Below the pieces are notes generated by a model that was given only the letters and a program-made list of their open reading frames with translations, was not told the DNA's origin and made no database searches. The translations under genes were made by a program, and so were the position numbers. A stretch of 64,000 bases of DNA from Deltaproteobacteria bacterium. GTDB lineage: Bacteria; Desulfobacterota; Deferrisomatia; Deferrisomatales; BM512. Below, piece by piece: positions 36,512 through 44,673 of this stretch; position 1 is the first letter of the stretch, and the number at the start of each line of letters is the position of its first letter. The stretch lies in contig JAUVAU010000004.1 of NCBI GenBank assembly GCA_030591565.1, forward strand, positions 1 to 64,000, in the 5' to 3' direction.

Positions 36512-37750
36512 TTAACTCGTGGGGGTTTTCGAGTTATCCACAGGCCTATCCACAGCTTTTCCCCTTAGCCTGCTGACAGTGGGGGGTAGCTTGTCCAAAA
36601 GGGCTTTGGTGACGGAGAGTTGAACGAGATCGGCGGTTGAGGTGATCCTCGCTGCGCGGCAACCGGGCGGTGGTAATTTGGTCTCCCCTCCGTAAAGTGC
36701 TCTAATCGCCCGCCTCACCGCATCCTCCTCATCCAGCGCAGTCTCCGGCTGAATCGCCCCCTGGAAAAAACCGGAGGTCTCGCAATTAAGCCGTGTCTTT
36801 CCCCAATCCATCCTTGACGCCAATTCCTCGGTGATAAGGTCCGCGTAGCCCACTCCGGTACCGTTGCCGTCGCTCTGGGGTGTCAGGGTCAGGGCGATCA
36901 CTTTTCCAACTTTTGTACCCGAGAGTTCATGGGGAAAGCGCCTGCCCATTCCGATGACGTTCAAGTCCATGCAGGTGCCGGAGATATCCTTGCCGATCTT
37001 CTCTATTATCAGGATATCCAGTTCGGGAAAGGGGATGAGCGGGTAGAGTTCCCAGGCTGATCTGAGCAACCCGGATTCCTTTTCCAGCCAGCTCTCCGGT
37101 GTGAGTAGCTCGACAGCGGCCGTCTCCTTCCAGGGATTTTCAACGACAGCGACGCCGAAGGGAACCTTCCCCGAAGCCAGATGGAACTTCAATACAGCCG
37201 GAATCGTCTCGGCCAGCCCCGCCCTGTGCACCTCGACCGCTGACTCCAGGTGTCCGAGGCCGACCGCGAGCATCTTCGCCGGGCCCGACTCCACAACCCC
37301 CCTGAACGCGGTGTGGGGCTTCACCCTGTTCAGCGGAACTATATAGTCAGCCTCCCAGGCAGCCTTTTGAACCCATACAGGCACCCCCGACGCGGTATGC
37401 CCCGCCACCAGCGTCTCCTCTTCCAGCTTCAGGGGCGCGCCGACCGCTTCTTCGGTGATACCAAGGGAAGCCAGGACTTCACGTCTGCCGGCCCGGTCCT
37501 TGCCCCCGTGGCTGCCCATCGCCGCGACGATGAAGGGGCGGTGGCCGTTTTTCTTTAGCCAACCGGTGAGAGCGGCTATCAGGGTGGGCAAGGCGGTGAT
37601 GTTGCGGCTCCCCACGCACACCGCCACGGTGGAGTTGGGGGCGAGCGCAGGTGGGTCCCTGTCGAGTATCGCGGCCAGCTCCCCGCCCACATCCTCAACC
37701 CTTGGCCGGGGTAGCTTTTGTTCAACCGGAAAAAATTTGAGTAAACTCAC
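36512..37750 (-). CDS. LarA-like protein (DUF2088, lactate racemase N-terminal domain)
   Basis: About 412 residues. The DUF2088/LarA N-terminal domain is visible: VAVCVGSRNITALPTLIAAL, IVAAMGSHGGKDRAGRREVL and LNRVKPHTAFRG, where LarA has Lys/His ligands for its nickel-pincer cofactor. GTG 37750 has GGAGG nine bases upstream; ATG 37789 adds 13 unlikely residues. LarA relatives racemise or epimerise 2-hydroxyacids; the substrate here is unknown. No larB, larC or larE is visible in the window. Confidence 0.8.
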   Translation of the reverse strand: MSLLKFFPVEQKLPRPRVEDVGGELAAILDRDPPALAPNSTVAVCVGSRNITALPTLIAALTGWLKKNGHRPFIVAAMGSHGGKDRAGRREVLASLGITEEAVGAPLKLEEETLVAGHTASGVPVWVQKAAWEADYIVPLNRVKPHTAFRGVVESGPAKMLAVGLGHLESAVEVHRAGLAETIPAVLKFHLASGKVPFGVAVVENPWKETAAVELLTPESWLEKESGLLRSAWELYPLIPFPELDILIIEKIGKDISGTCMDLNVIGMGRRFPHELSGTKVGKVIALTLTPQSDGNGTGVGYADLITEELASRMDWGKTRLNCETSGFFQGAIQPETALDEEDAVRRAIRALYGGETKLPPPGCRAARITSTADLVQLSVTKALLDKLPPTVSRLRGKAVDRPVDNSKTPTS

Positions 37751-37908
37751 CGTGTCTGTCCTCCAGGAGGCTACCGAAAAACTCTCCAAAGAAATGTTTC
37801 CTTTTGAAGAAGTGATGCCTCTTCCTAGGTTCTCGGAGAATAGTCGATGTTTTTCAACAAACGCCTAAGCGTCTTGCTAGCCCAACACCGCTTTGTTAGG
37901 GTGTGCCG

Positions 37909-40002
37909 ATGCGAACCATTCTAGCATTTTTTCTTCTTGTTTTGATATCGCCGGTCCCTCTGTGTTCGGGAGCGGAATTCGATGTCAACGATTTCCCTGT
38001 CAGATACGCTGAAGAGGGCCGCTTTCGCGAGGCGATGGCCCTTGGCGAAAGCGACAGCGCCGCCGCCTTGTCAATCCTGGATGAACTGAGAGGGTCTTCA
38101 AGGTTGCCCGCCGATGCAGTCGCCTGGGCCACGGGGCTCTTTTCCCCGGATGACGGGGCGGTCAAGAGCCTCGAAGCGATAGTGGATATCGGCAGGTCCA
38201 GCCCCTTCTACGTGGACGCGCTGGACCGGTTGGCACGTATTGCCGAAGACAAGAGCGACTGGAAGCAGGCCGCCAACCACCTCTCCCAAGCCGTAAAGCG
38301 CCTTGATGAAGACAAGAAGCTGGCCCCGGTGCTGGCGCGGTTGCTCAACGCTTACGACAAACTGGGTGAAGACAAGAAGGCGCTGAAAACAGCCATCCGC
38401 CTCTGGATTCGTCTGCCCCACATGGGTGAGTCGGAGGTTGGTGAGGCCTATCTGGCGCGACATAATGGCGACCCCATGAACCCCGTCTCCGGCGAAGATA
38501 TCTTCATCCGGGGCCGGACTCTCCTGGACAAGGGCGACAGGACGGAAGCGATTGAGACGCTGCTGGATTTGCGTCCACGCTTGCTGCCCGGGACCAGATT
38601 CACCCCGGAGCTTGACCTGGCCCTGGGCAAAGCCTTCTACTTCCTTCGCCGTTACGAGGAGGCGGTACCACCGCTGGGCCGCGCCATCGAACACTCGAAG
38701 AAGGCTGCGACCAGGCAAGCGGCAGGATTCTACCGTGCGCGCTCCCTCTTTGGCCTCAGTATGGGGCATGTCGGGGCCGCCGAGCTTTTCAAGATGGCAA
38801 AGGAATGGCCCGACGCCTCCAACGCCCCCATGTGGCTCTACCAGAGCTATCGCGTCTTTGAGGGACGGGGGATGGCCGGTGAGGCCGGGGCTTCCAAGGG
38901 CAGACTGGTGAAGTTCTACCCCTCTTCCGATTACGCCCTCGACGTTGGCTGGTGGGAGGGGTGGGAGCTTTTTGAACACTCCAGATATGGGGAGGCCGCC
39001 AGGGCCTTCTCCTCATCGGTCTCAAGGGCGCCACGGGGATGGCAACATGCACGGGGCATCTACTGGGCGGGGCGCAGCTATGCAAAGGGTGGGGAAACCG
39101 CCAAAGGTGACGAGCTTTACGGAAAACTCCTGAGCCTCTATCCCCTTGGCTACTACGCCCGTTTTGTGAAGAACGAAATGGCGGGCAGGTTGCCGTCAGC
39201 CGGTTTGGGTGACCCGAGGGGGATGGGAGCGACTGTGCTGGCTACACCCCTGCCGACCGAGCGGGATATACACCTGGATGGGCCGCTTGGTCCCGCGACC
39301 TCCTACCTCAGGTTGGGGCTGGTGGAGGCCGCCAGGGTCAAGTTGGAGAATGGCGCCGGGTCAAGGCCGGTTGAGCTGTGGCTGCGCTACTGGGCCGAGG
39401 ACTTTAAAGAGACGGTCAGGAAAGCCGGGTGCCGCTGGGACCAGTGGCCCTGGCCCGGGGGTCCCGACGGGCGAGACGACGCCTGCCGACTCTCCTTCCC
39501 CCTGGCCTACCCGCGCTCGGTGGCGCTCGCGGCCAAAGCGGCGGATATCCATCCCCACCTCCTCCTCGCCATCGCGCGCACCGAGAGCCATTTCAACCCT
39601 GACGGTTTCTCCTCCTGGGAGGCGCGCGGACTGATGCAGTTCATCCCCAACACCGCCACGGCGATCGCCGGGGAGCTGGGGCTGGAAGAGTTTGAGCAGC
39701 AGGACCTCTTCGACCCACCCACTGCGCTGGCGATGGGGGCACGCTATCTCAGGAAGCTTTTGGACAGGTTCGACGGAAACGTGGTGGCGGCGGTGGCTGC
39801 CTACAATGGCGGGGGCAAGCAGGTCCAGAAATGGCTTGATAAAAATAAGGGCGTTGAACTGCCTGAATTCGTTGAGAAAATTCCCTTTCGTGAAACCAAA
39901 CGCTACGTAAAGAAAGTGCTCACTGCGCTTGACGCCTACGGGCGGCTTGACTCGCAGGGTCTATGGGTGCAAAATCCCCCTGATTTAATTGATAGTAAAT
40001 AA
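37909..40002 (+). CDS. slt: soluble lytic murein transglycosylase (Slt70-like)
   Basis: About 697 residues with a signal peptide (ILAFFLLVLISPVPLCSG). A long helical superhelix of TPR-like repeats (about 30-480) precedes a C-terminal SLT domain (about 535-690) with catalytic Glu in AIARTESHFNP, then ARGLMQFIPNTA, DLFDPPTALAMGARYL and AAYNGG. It cuts the MurNAc-GlcNAc bond in the periplasm to make anhydromuropeptides, the feedstock of the recycling genes at 17-24 kb. GTG 37903 is an alternative start. Confidence 0.92.
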   Translation: MRTILAFFLLVLISPVPLCSGAEFDVNDFPVRYAEEGRFREAMALGESDSAAALSILDELRGSSRLPADAVAWATGLFSPDDGAVKSLEAIVDIGRSSPFYVDALDRLARIAEDKSDWKQAANHLSQAVKRLDEDKKLAPVLARLLNAYDKLGEDKKALKTAIRLWIRLPHMGESEVGEAYLARHNGDPMNPVSGEDIFIRGRTLLDKGDRTEAIETLLDLRPRLLPGTRFTPELDLALGKAFYFLRRYEEAVPPLGRAIEHSKKAATRQAAGFYRARSLFGLSMGHVGAAELFKMAKEWPDASNAPMWLYQSYRVFEGRGMAGEAGASKGRLVKFYPSSDYALDVGWWEGWELFEHSRYGEAARAFSSSVSRAPRGWQHARGIYWAGRSYAKGGETAKGDELYGKLLSLYPLGYYARFVKNEMAGRLPSAGLGDPRGMGATVLATPLPTERDIHLDGPLGPATSYLRLGLVEAARVKLENGAGSRPVELWLRYWAEDFKETVRKAGCRWDQWPWPGGPDGRDDACRLSFPLAYPRSVALAAKAADIHPHLLLAIARTESHFNPDGFSSWEARGLMQFIPNTATAIAGELGLEEFEQQDLFDPPTALAMGARYLRKLLDRFDGNVVAAVAAYNGGGKQVQKWLDKNKGVELPEFVEKIPFRETKRYVKKVLTALDAYGRLDSQGLWVQNPPDLIDSK

Positions 40003-40069
40003 AGTTTAGGCGCGCTAAAGGCGCTCGCCATAAATTTTGGGTGTCCAAATTTGAACCGGAGAAGATGGT

Positions 40070-40933
40070 TTGAACGAGATAGTTTCCAAACAGATTATCG
40101 GTCCTGCGGTGTATCGCATTGAGATCAGCGCCCCCCGCATAGCCAAGCGGCATCAGGCCGGCAACTTCATAATGCTGCGCATCGATGAGACAGGTGAACG
40201 CATCCCGCTCACGGTCGCCGATACCGATCAGGAGAAAGGCACGGTGACCCTCGTCTTCCAGGCGGTCGGCAAGACCAGTGAACAGCTTGGCGCGATGGAG
40301 GTGGGGGAGAGTCTGCTGGACTTTGTCGGTCCGCTGGGCAAGCCAACCCACATCGAGAAGATGGCTGGCGTGGCTATATGCGTAGGCGGCGGCATCGGAG
40401 TAGCCCCGGTGCACCCGATCGCGAAGGCGCTGAAACAAGCGGGCAACAGGGTCATCTCCATCATGGGAGCACGCGCCAAGGAGCTGCTCATAATGGAGGA
40501 GGACATGAAACGCTCCAGCGATGAGCTGCTGATCGCCACCGATGACGGCTCCTACGGTCACCACGGCTTCGTCACCGATGTGCTGGACAAAGTGATACAG
40601 CGCGAGGGGGCGGAAAACGTCGGCCTCGTCGTCGCCATCGGCCCCGTTCCCATGATGCGCGCCTGCTGCAAGACTACAGAGCCATACGGCGTCGAGACGG
40701 TTGTGAGCCTCAACCCCATAATGGTTGACGCCACCGGGATGTGCGGCGCGTGCCGCGTGACGGTGGGCGGCGAGACCAAGTTCGCCTGTGTGGACGGTCC
40801 CGAGTTCAACGGACATGAAGTGGACTTCGACGAGTTGACCAAGCGCCTTCGCATGTACCTTGAGGATGAACGGGCGGCGATGGAGCGGTACAACCACGAG
40901 ATGAAGGACCACAAGCGCTGCTACGAGAGTTAG
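40070..40933 (+). CDS. nfnA: ferredoxin:NADP oxidoreductase subunit NfnA (FAD/NAD, 2Fe-2S)
   Basis: A 287-residue protein of the dihydroorotate-dehydrogenase electron-transfer-subunit family. FAD/NAD domain motifs are ERIPLTVADTD and GGGIGVAPVHPIAKAL; the C-terminal 2Fe-2S site is MCGACRVTVGG...FACVDGPEF. Paired with NfnB it couples NADH- and ferredoxin-dependent NADP reduction by flavin-based electron bifurcation in anaerobes. TTG 40070 is the start, with GGAGAAG upstream. Confidence 0.9.
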   Translation: MNEIVSKQIIGPAVYRIEISAPRIAKRHQAGNFIMLRIDETGERIPLTVADTDQEKGTVTLVFQAVGKTSEQLGAMEVGESLLDFVGPLGKPTHIEKMAGVAICVGGGIGVAPVHPIAKALKQAGNRVISIMGARAKELLIMEEDMKRSSDELLIATDDGSYGHHGFVTDVLDKVIQREGAENVGLVVAIGPVPMMRACCKTTEPYGVETVVSLNPIMVDATGMCGACRVTVGGETKFACVDGPEFNGHEVDFDELTKRLRMYLEDERAAMERYNHEMKDHKRCYES

Positions 40934-40949
40934 GAAAAAGGAAATAGCA

Positions 40950-42347
40950 ATGGCAAAAGTAAAAATCCCGCGCCAGCCCATGCCGGAGCAGGACCCCAAG
41001 GTGCGGGCCAAAAATTTCGACGAAGTGCCCTTCGGTTATTCGCCCGAGGCCGCTGTCCTTGAGGCCAAGCGTTGTCTGCAGTGCAAGAAGCCCAAGTGTC
41101 TTGCCGGCTGCCCCGTGGAAGTCCTCATCCCCGAATTCATTGAAAAGATCGCCGAGGAGGATTTCGTCGGAGCCGCCCAGATGCTGAAGGTCAGGAACAG
41201 CCTCCCCGCCGTGTGCGGCAGGGTGTGCCCCCAGGAGACCCAGTGCGAGGAGCTATGCGTGGTGGGCAAGAAGGGCGAACCGGTGGCGATCGGCAGGCTG
41301 GAGCGGTTCGCCGCCGACTGGGAGCGCAATAACGCAGAGGTCACGATTCCCGAGATTCCCCCCGCGACCGGCAAGAAAATCGCGGTCATCGGGGCTGGCC
41401 CAGCCGGGCTGACCGTCGCCGGCGACCTGATCCTCAAGGGCCACGAGGTCAAGGTCTTCGAGGCGCTTCACAAGCCGGGCGGCGTGCTGGTTTACGGTAT
41501 CCCGGAATTCCGCCTCCCCAAGGCGATTGTCCAGGCCGAGGTGGACTACCTCGCCGCCATGGGTGTCCAGTTCGAGATGAACGCCGTGGTGGGCAAAATC
41601 ATAACCGTTGACGAGCTGATTGAGGAAGAGGGCTATGACGCCGTCTTCGTCGGCTCGGGCGCGGGGCTTCCCACGTTCATGAAGATTGATGGGGAGAACT
41701 GCAACGGCGTCTACTCCGCCAACGAGTACCTGACCCGCTCCAACCTCATGAAGGCCTACCTCTTTCCCGAGTACGACACCCCCATCGCGAGGGGCAAGCG
41801 GGTGGCAGTTTTTGGTGGCGGCAACGTGGCGATGGATTCGGCGCGAACCGCGCTGCGCCTTGGAGCCGAAGCCTCCATCATCGTCTATCGCCGCAGCCGT
41901 GAAGAGATGCCCGCCAGGTCCGAGGAGGTCCACCACGCTGACGAAGAGGGTGTGCAGTTTGAACTCCTCACCAACCCGATTCGTATCCTCGCAGATGAGG
42001 AGGGCAGGGTGCGTGCGATTGAGTGTGTCAGGATGGAGCTTGGCGAGCCGGACGAGTCGGGCCGCAGGCGTCCCAGCGTGATTGAGGGCAGCGAGTTCGA
42101 GATTGAAGTGGACACCGTAGTCGTCGCCATCGGCAACTCGCCCAACCCGCTCATCCCCTCCACCACTCCGGGGATTGAGACGACCAGGTGGGGGACGATC
42201 GTCGCCGACGAAGAGACGGGCAAGACCACCAAGGAATATGTCTACGCGGGCGGCGATGTGGTAACTGGCGCAGCCACCGTCATCCTGGCGATGGGTGCGG
42301 GAAGAACAGCGGCAAACGCCATTGAAGAGCTGATCAAAGACAAATAA
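40950..42347 (+). CDS. nfnB: ferredoxin:NADP oxidoreductase subunit NfnB (GltD-like)
   Basis: A 465-residue flavoprotein. The N-terminal Fe-S part has CLQCKKPKCLAGCPV and CGRVCPQETQCEELC; then the FAD fold GAGPAGLTVAGDL, the NADPH fold VFGGGNVAMDSARTALRLGA and the C-terminal YAGGDVVTGAATVILAMGAGR. It is the NADPH-binding large subunit of Nfn; GltD-like glutamate-synthase small subunits share this fold, but the adjacent NfnA and the absence of a GltB gene favour Nfn. Confidence 0.92.
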   Translation: MAKVKIPRQPMPEQDPKVRAKNFDEVPFGYSPEAAVLEAKRCLQCKKPKCLAGCPVEVLIPEFIEKIAEEDFVGAAQMLKVRNSLPAVCGRVCPQETQCEELCVVGKKGEPVAIGRLERFAADWERNNAEVTIPEIPPATGKKIAVIGAGPAGLTVAGDLILKGHEVKVFEALHKPGGVLVYGIPEFRLPKAIVQAEVDYLAAMGVQFEMNAVVGKIITVDELIEEEGYDAVFVGSGAGLPTFMKIDGENCNGVYSANEYLTRSNLMKAYLFPEYDTPIARGKRVAVFGGGNVAMDSARTALRLGAEASIIVYRRSREEMPARSEEVHHADEEGVQFELLTNPIRILADEEGRVRAIECVRMELGEPDESGRRRPSVIEGSEFEIEVDTVVVAIGNSPNPLIPSTTPGIETTRWGTIVADEETGKTTKEYVYAGGDVVTGAATVILAMGAGRTAANAIEELIKDK

Positions 42348-42351
42348 TTAT

Positions 42352-42654
42352 CCAGATCGCTGACAAACCCTGCCTTTTCTCCGATTTACTTCGTCAGGCT
42401 AAAAAATGATCCTCGAAATACGCTAAGTATTCCTCCGGTTATTTTTTATATCCTTCCTTGTTGACTCGCCCCCTCTCGGGGCCTCGCCTGAAGGTGCGCT
42501 AATGCGCATCCAAGTTTTCAGGACAGAAAACTTGCCTCGAATAAAATTCAGTGCTTGTCAACGATCAGTCAGGCTGAGTAAGTAGATGGGCAGACAACTA
42601 CTAATAGCCGATTTTTCTGCCAGCTTCCTATTGTCTACCTTTGTCAACAGCCTG
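42352..42654 (-). repeat. family-1 repeat, copy C (long form, inverted)
   Basis: Begins five bases after the nfnB stop. In reverse complement it matches copy B, including its outer part, but has an extra block of about 80 bases (about 42462-42536) with three consecutive hairpins: GCCCC/GGGGC, GGTGCGC/GCGCATC and AAGTTTT/AAAACTT. The same block is in copy D. Confidence 0.85.
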
Positions 42655-42678
42655 AAATAATTGTTATCTAAGCCAAAT

Positions 42679-43137
42679 CTAGCGCAACAGCCTCGGATCG
42701 TAATCAAATGGGACAGCGTCGCCAATGGTAAGTCTCGCAAAATCCGGGTGAGCCGGATTGATGAGATAGTTGAATTCCTGCGGGACGACGATGGAGGGGA
42801 TTGCCAGGAGCACCGTCCTTGCCGCTTCAACCCATTTGTCGCCTGACTTGGACAGACTCGCCAACGGTGGTGTGGAGCGCCACTTCCTGGGGAGTTTGGT
42901 TGGTACCTGCCCGATTTGAATTTCCACCGGCACGTCAACGGGTATTGCGACAAACTTTTGCGGTATAGGAGCGGCGCCAAGGTGCGGAAGCAGCTCAAGT
43001 GCCGCAAGCGAGAGGCTGGAGGAGGTGTAAACGACCGCCACGCCTTTTGAGTTCCATCGACCTCCGTATTTGGCTGCTCCCTGGCCGTCAAAGGCGGTGT
43101 CTACATATTCGGCCTTACATAGTCTCCATATCCGCAT
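42679..43137 (-). CDS. RES-domain toxin
   Basis: A 152-residue protein of the RES family, whose members degrade NAD+ or ADP-ribosylate targets. Visible signature: R in MRIWRLCKAEY, then GRWNSKGVAVVYTSSSLSLAALELLPHL with the conserved Arg, Tyr and Glu, and NYLINPAHPDF near the end (RES proteins carry NxxLNPxHPDF). It starts three bases after the antitoxin stop in the usual antitoxin-toxin order. Confidence 0.92.
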   Translation of the reverse strand: MRIWRLCKAEYVDTAFDGQGAAKYGGRWNSKGVAVVYTSSSLSLAALELLPHLGAAPIPQKFVAIPVDVPVEIQIGQVPTKLPRKWRSTPPLASLSKSGDKWVEAARTVLLAIPSIVVPQEFNYLINPAHPDFARLTIGDAVPFDYDPRLLR

Positions 43138-43140
43138 GGG

Positions 43141-43581
43141 CTAGAAGACACCGTACTCTATGCGTCCGAGGAGATCATCAACCTCAAGTGTGCCTGCATC
43201 AGTATCCAAAATATCAAGTGGTCTTTGCCCGCCAAGGGAAGGAATCTCGCTGCGAAGCCAGGCTGAGGCTGCTTTCTTGTCGCCGAAGACCGACTCTGCG
43301 TGCGCGATTATCCTGGCGATCCGAAAAAGACTATCCGATTCGACTGCGGTCAATCGCTTTGCGCTGCTCTTGCGCCGGTAAAGGGTCCTTGGGGGAATTT
43401 TAAGAGGCTCCGCTAACTCACTGAAGCTCATGGTCAAACGTTCCGCAACCAGATTCAGGCTGGAAAAAGGGAAACCCTCAAGAACCAATTTGCGCAGGTC
43501 TTCAATGTTTTCCGGCTTTTTGCCAAGCGTCTCCCTCCCGCCAAGGATGCCAGCGATTGCTTCTGTTTGTTGCAGAGACAT
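43141..43581 (-). CDS. Xre/MbcA/ParS-type antitoxin
   Basis: A 146-residue antitoxin of the DUF2384 (MbcA/ParS/Xre) group: LSFSELAEPLKIPPRTLYRRKSSAKRLTAVESDSLFRIARIIAHA is the core pattern, followed by AASAWLRSEIPSLGGQRPLDILDTDAGTLEVDDLLGRIEYGVF, where the C-terminal segment plugs the RES active site. It should repress its own promoter through the palindromes just upstream. Confidence 0.92.
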   Translation of the reverse strand: MSLQQTEAIAGILGGRETLGKKPENIEDLRKLVLEGFPFSSLNLVAERLTMSFSELAEPLKIPPRTLYRRKSSAKRLTAVESDSLFRIARIIAHAESVFGDKKAASAWLRSEIPSLGGQRPLDILDTDAGTLEVDDLLGRIEYGVF

Positions 43582-43602
43582 AATAGTCCTCCGGTCCTAG
43601 AG

Positions 43603-43644
43603 TGTCATATGACAAAGTATAGACTGCCATCTGGCAAAAAGCAA
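43603..43644 (-). promoter_or_regulatory. promoter and twin operators of the RES-Xre operon
   Basis: On the minus strand TTGCTT (43639-43644), a 17-base spacer and TATACT (43616-43621) form a promoter. Two related palindromes, TGTCATATGACA (43603-43614) and TGCCAGATGGCA (43625-43636), flank the -10 with centres 22 bases apart, two helical turns. Both fit TGYCAKATGRCA. Confidence 0.8.
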
Positions 43645-43682
43645 GTAGGTCCGCCACCCCATGGATTCAACCCTGCTACCAT

Positions 43683-43817
43683 CTGATTAAAAGCTGGTTT
43701 ACAACCGACATCAGGCACCCAAAGGGCCGCTCGGAAGGCAGCATGCCGATCTGCAACTGGCGGGCGGTGTTTAACCAATTCTCAATCATGTTTGAAGGAT
43801 GGATGCCGACAATTTGA
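43683..43817 (+). pseudogene. remnant of an unidentified gene, C-terminal fragment
   Basis: This frame reads LIKSWFTTDIRHPKGRSEGS followed by MPICNWRAVFNQFSIMFEGW and ends at a TGA. It looks like the tail of a larger protein, perhaps a transposase-associated one, but has no start or ribosome site and is cut off by unrelated sequence. I cannot name the family with certainty. Confidence 0.35.
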
Positions 43818-43833
43818 CCGACGGACTAAACTC

Positions 43834-44448
43834 TTAACAGGCAGCAGGCAAAAGCGCAGAGAGAAGAAAATACCTGCCTTTTGCCTCATGTTTATTTAGC
43901 GGAATTTCCTTCAATACACGCCCATCCAGCTTTTTGACTTTCTCCTCAAAAGGTTTGTGATTTTGAGATGTAGATAAGTTGATCTTAGGGTCAGCACCAT
44001 ACATCCAGGTCAAGCCTGCCACTAAACCAAAGCCCTCGGCGCACTTCTTCAAAGTTTCTTTACGATTAGGTAGCATGATCTCGGAGGCAAAATTGCGATT
44101 GAGGTCAAAAGTCGCCACCCTGTCAAGGTCATCTTGCGATAAATGCATGGTATGGCCGACATAATTTTTGAACTCGCAAGCAAGGTAATAATCGCGGTCT
44201 GGAGAAATCGCCAGCATATCAATCCCTTGCACTTCTCTGCCGTTGATCTTCTTTTCAGGGTGATTAGCTTCCGCATAAAGGGAAAAATCCCTGCACATAA
44301 GCTGGTGGGCAAAATGTAGAGAAAGATTGCGCTCGGGTAGATCATTCGCCCCCGCCGCATCAGCAGCCCAATAAACGTCCATAGCTTTACTTAGGCTATT
44401 TGCAGTACTTTGGAGAACATCCTCAATAATGGTCTGAGCATCTGGCAT
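43834..44448 (-). CDS. uncharacterised protein with PD-(D/E)XK-like core
   Basis: A 204-residue soluble protein. A restriction-endonuclease-like core is suggested by GIDMLAISPDRDYYLACEFKNY, i.e. Asp, a strand, then ExK. The upstream ERNLSLHFAHQLMCRDFSLYAE fits the N-terminal helix with a conserved Glu. AGAGGG lies before the ATG at 44448. Base composition is more AT-rich than the housekeeping neighbours, and it sits beside a toxin-antitoxin pair and a remnant, which fits an accessory or defence-related origin. Confidence 0.6.
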   Translation of the reverse strand: MPDAQTIIEDVLQSTANSLSKAMDVYWAADAAGANDLPERNLSLHFAHQLMCRDFSLYAEANHPEKKINGREVQGIDMLAISPDRDYYLACEFKNYVGHTMHLSQDDLDRVATFDLNRNFASEIMLPNRKETLKKCAEGFGLVAGLTWMYGADPKINLSTSQNHKPFEEKVKKLDGRVLKEIPLNKHEAKGRYFLLSALLPAAC

Positions 44449-44673
44449 TGTTTCAATCCCTCTTTAAACGTGGTTATAGAGCAGTGTCTCCAATATCATT
44501 GCACAAAAATGGTCGTGAGAAACCAAGTCAGTGCCCCTTTTTTATTCCCCAAATATGACCGTCAACTATGACCATTTGGCCTTTCTTTTGGGGTGTAGTA
44601 GTCTAGAATTGACTTACAGTAGCCAGGGGCAGCACCCAGGCAGCGACTAAAAACCTTTAACGGGGAGTGTGAT

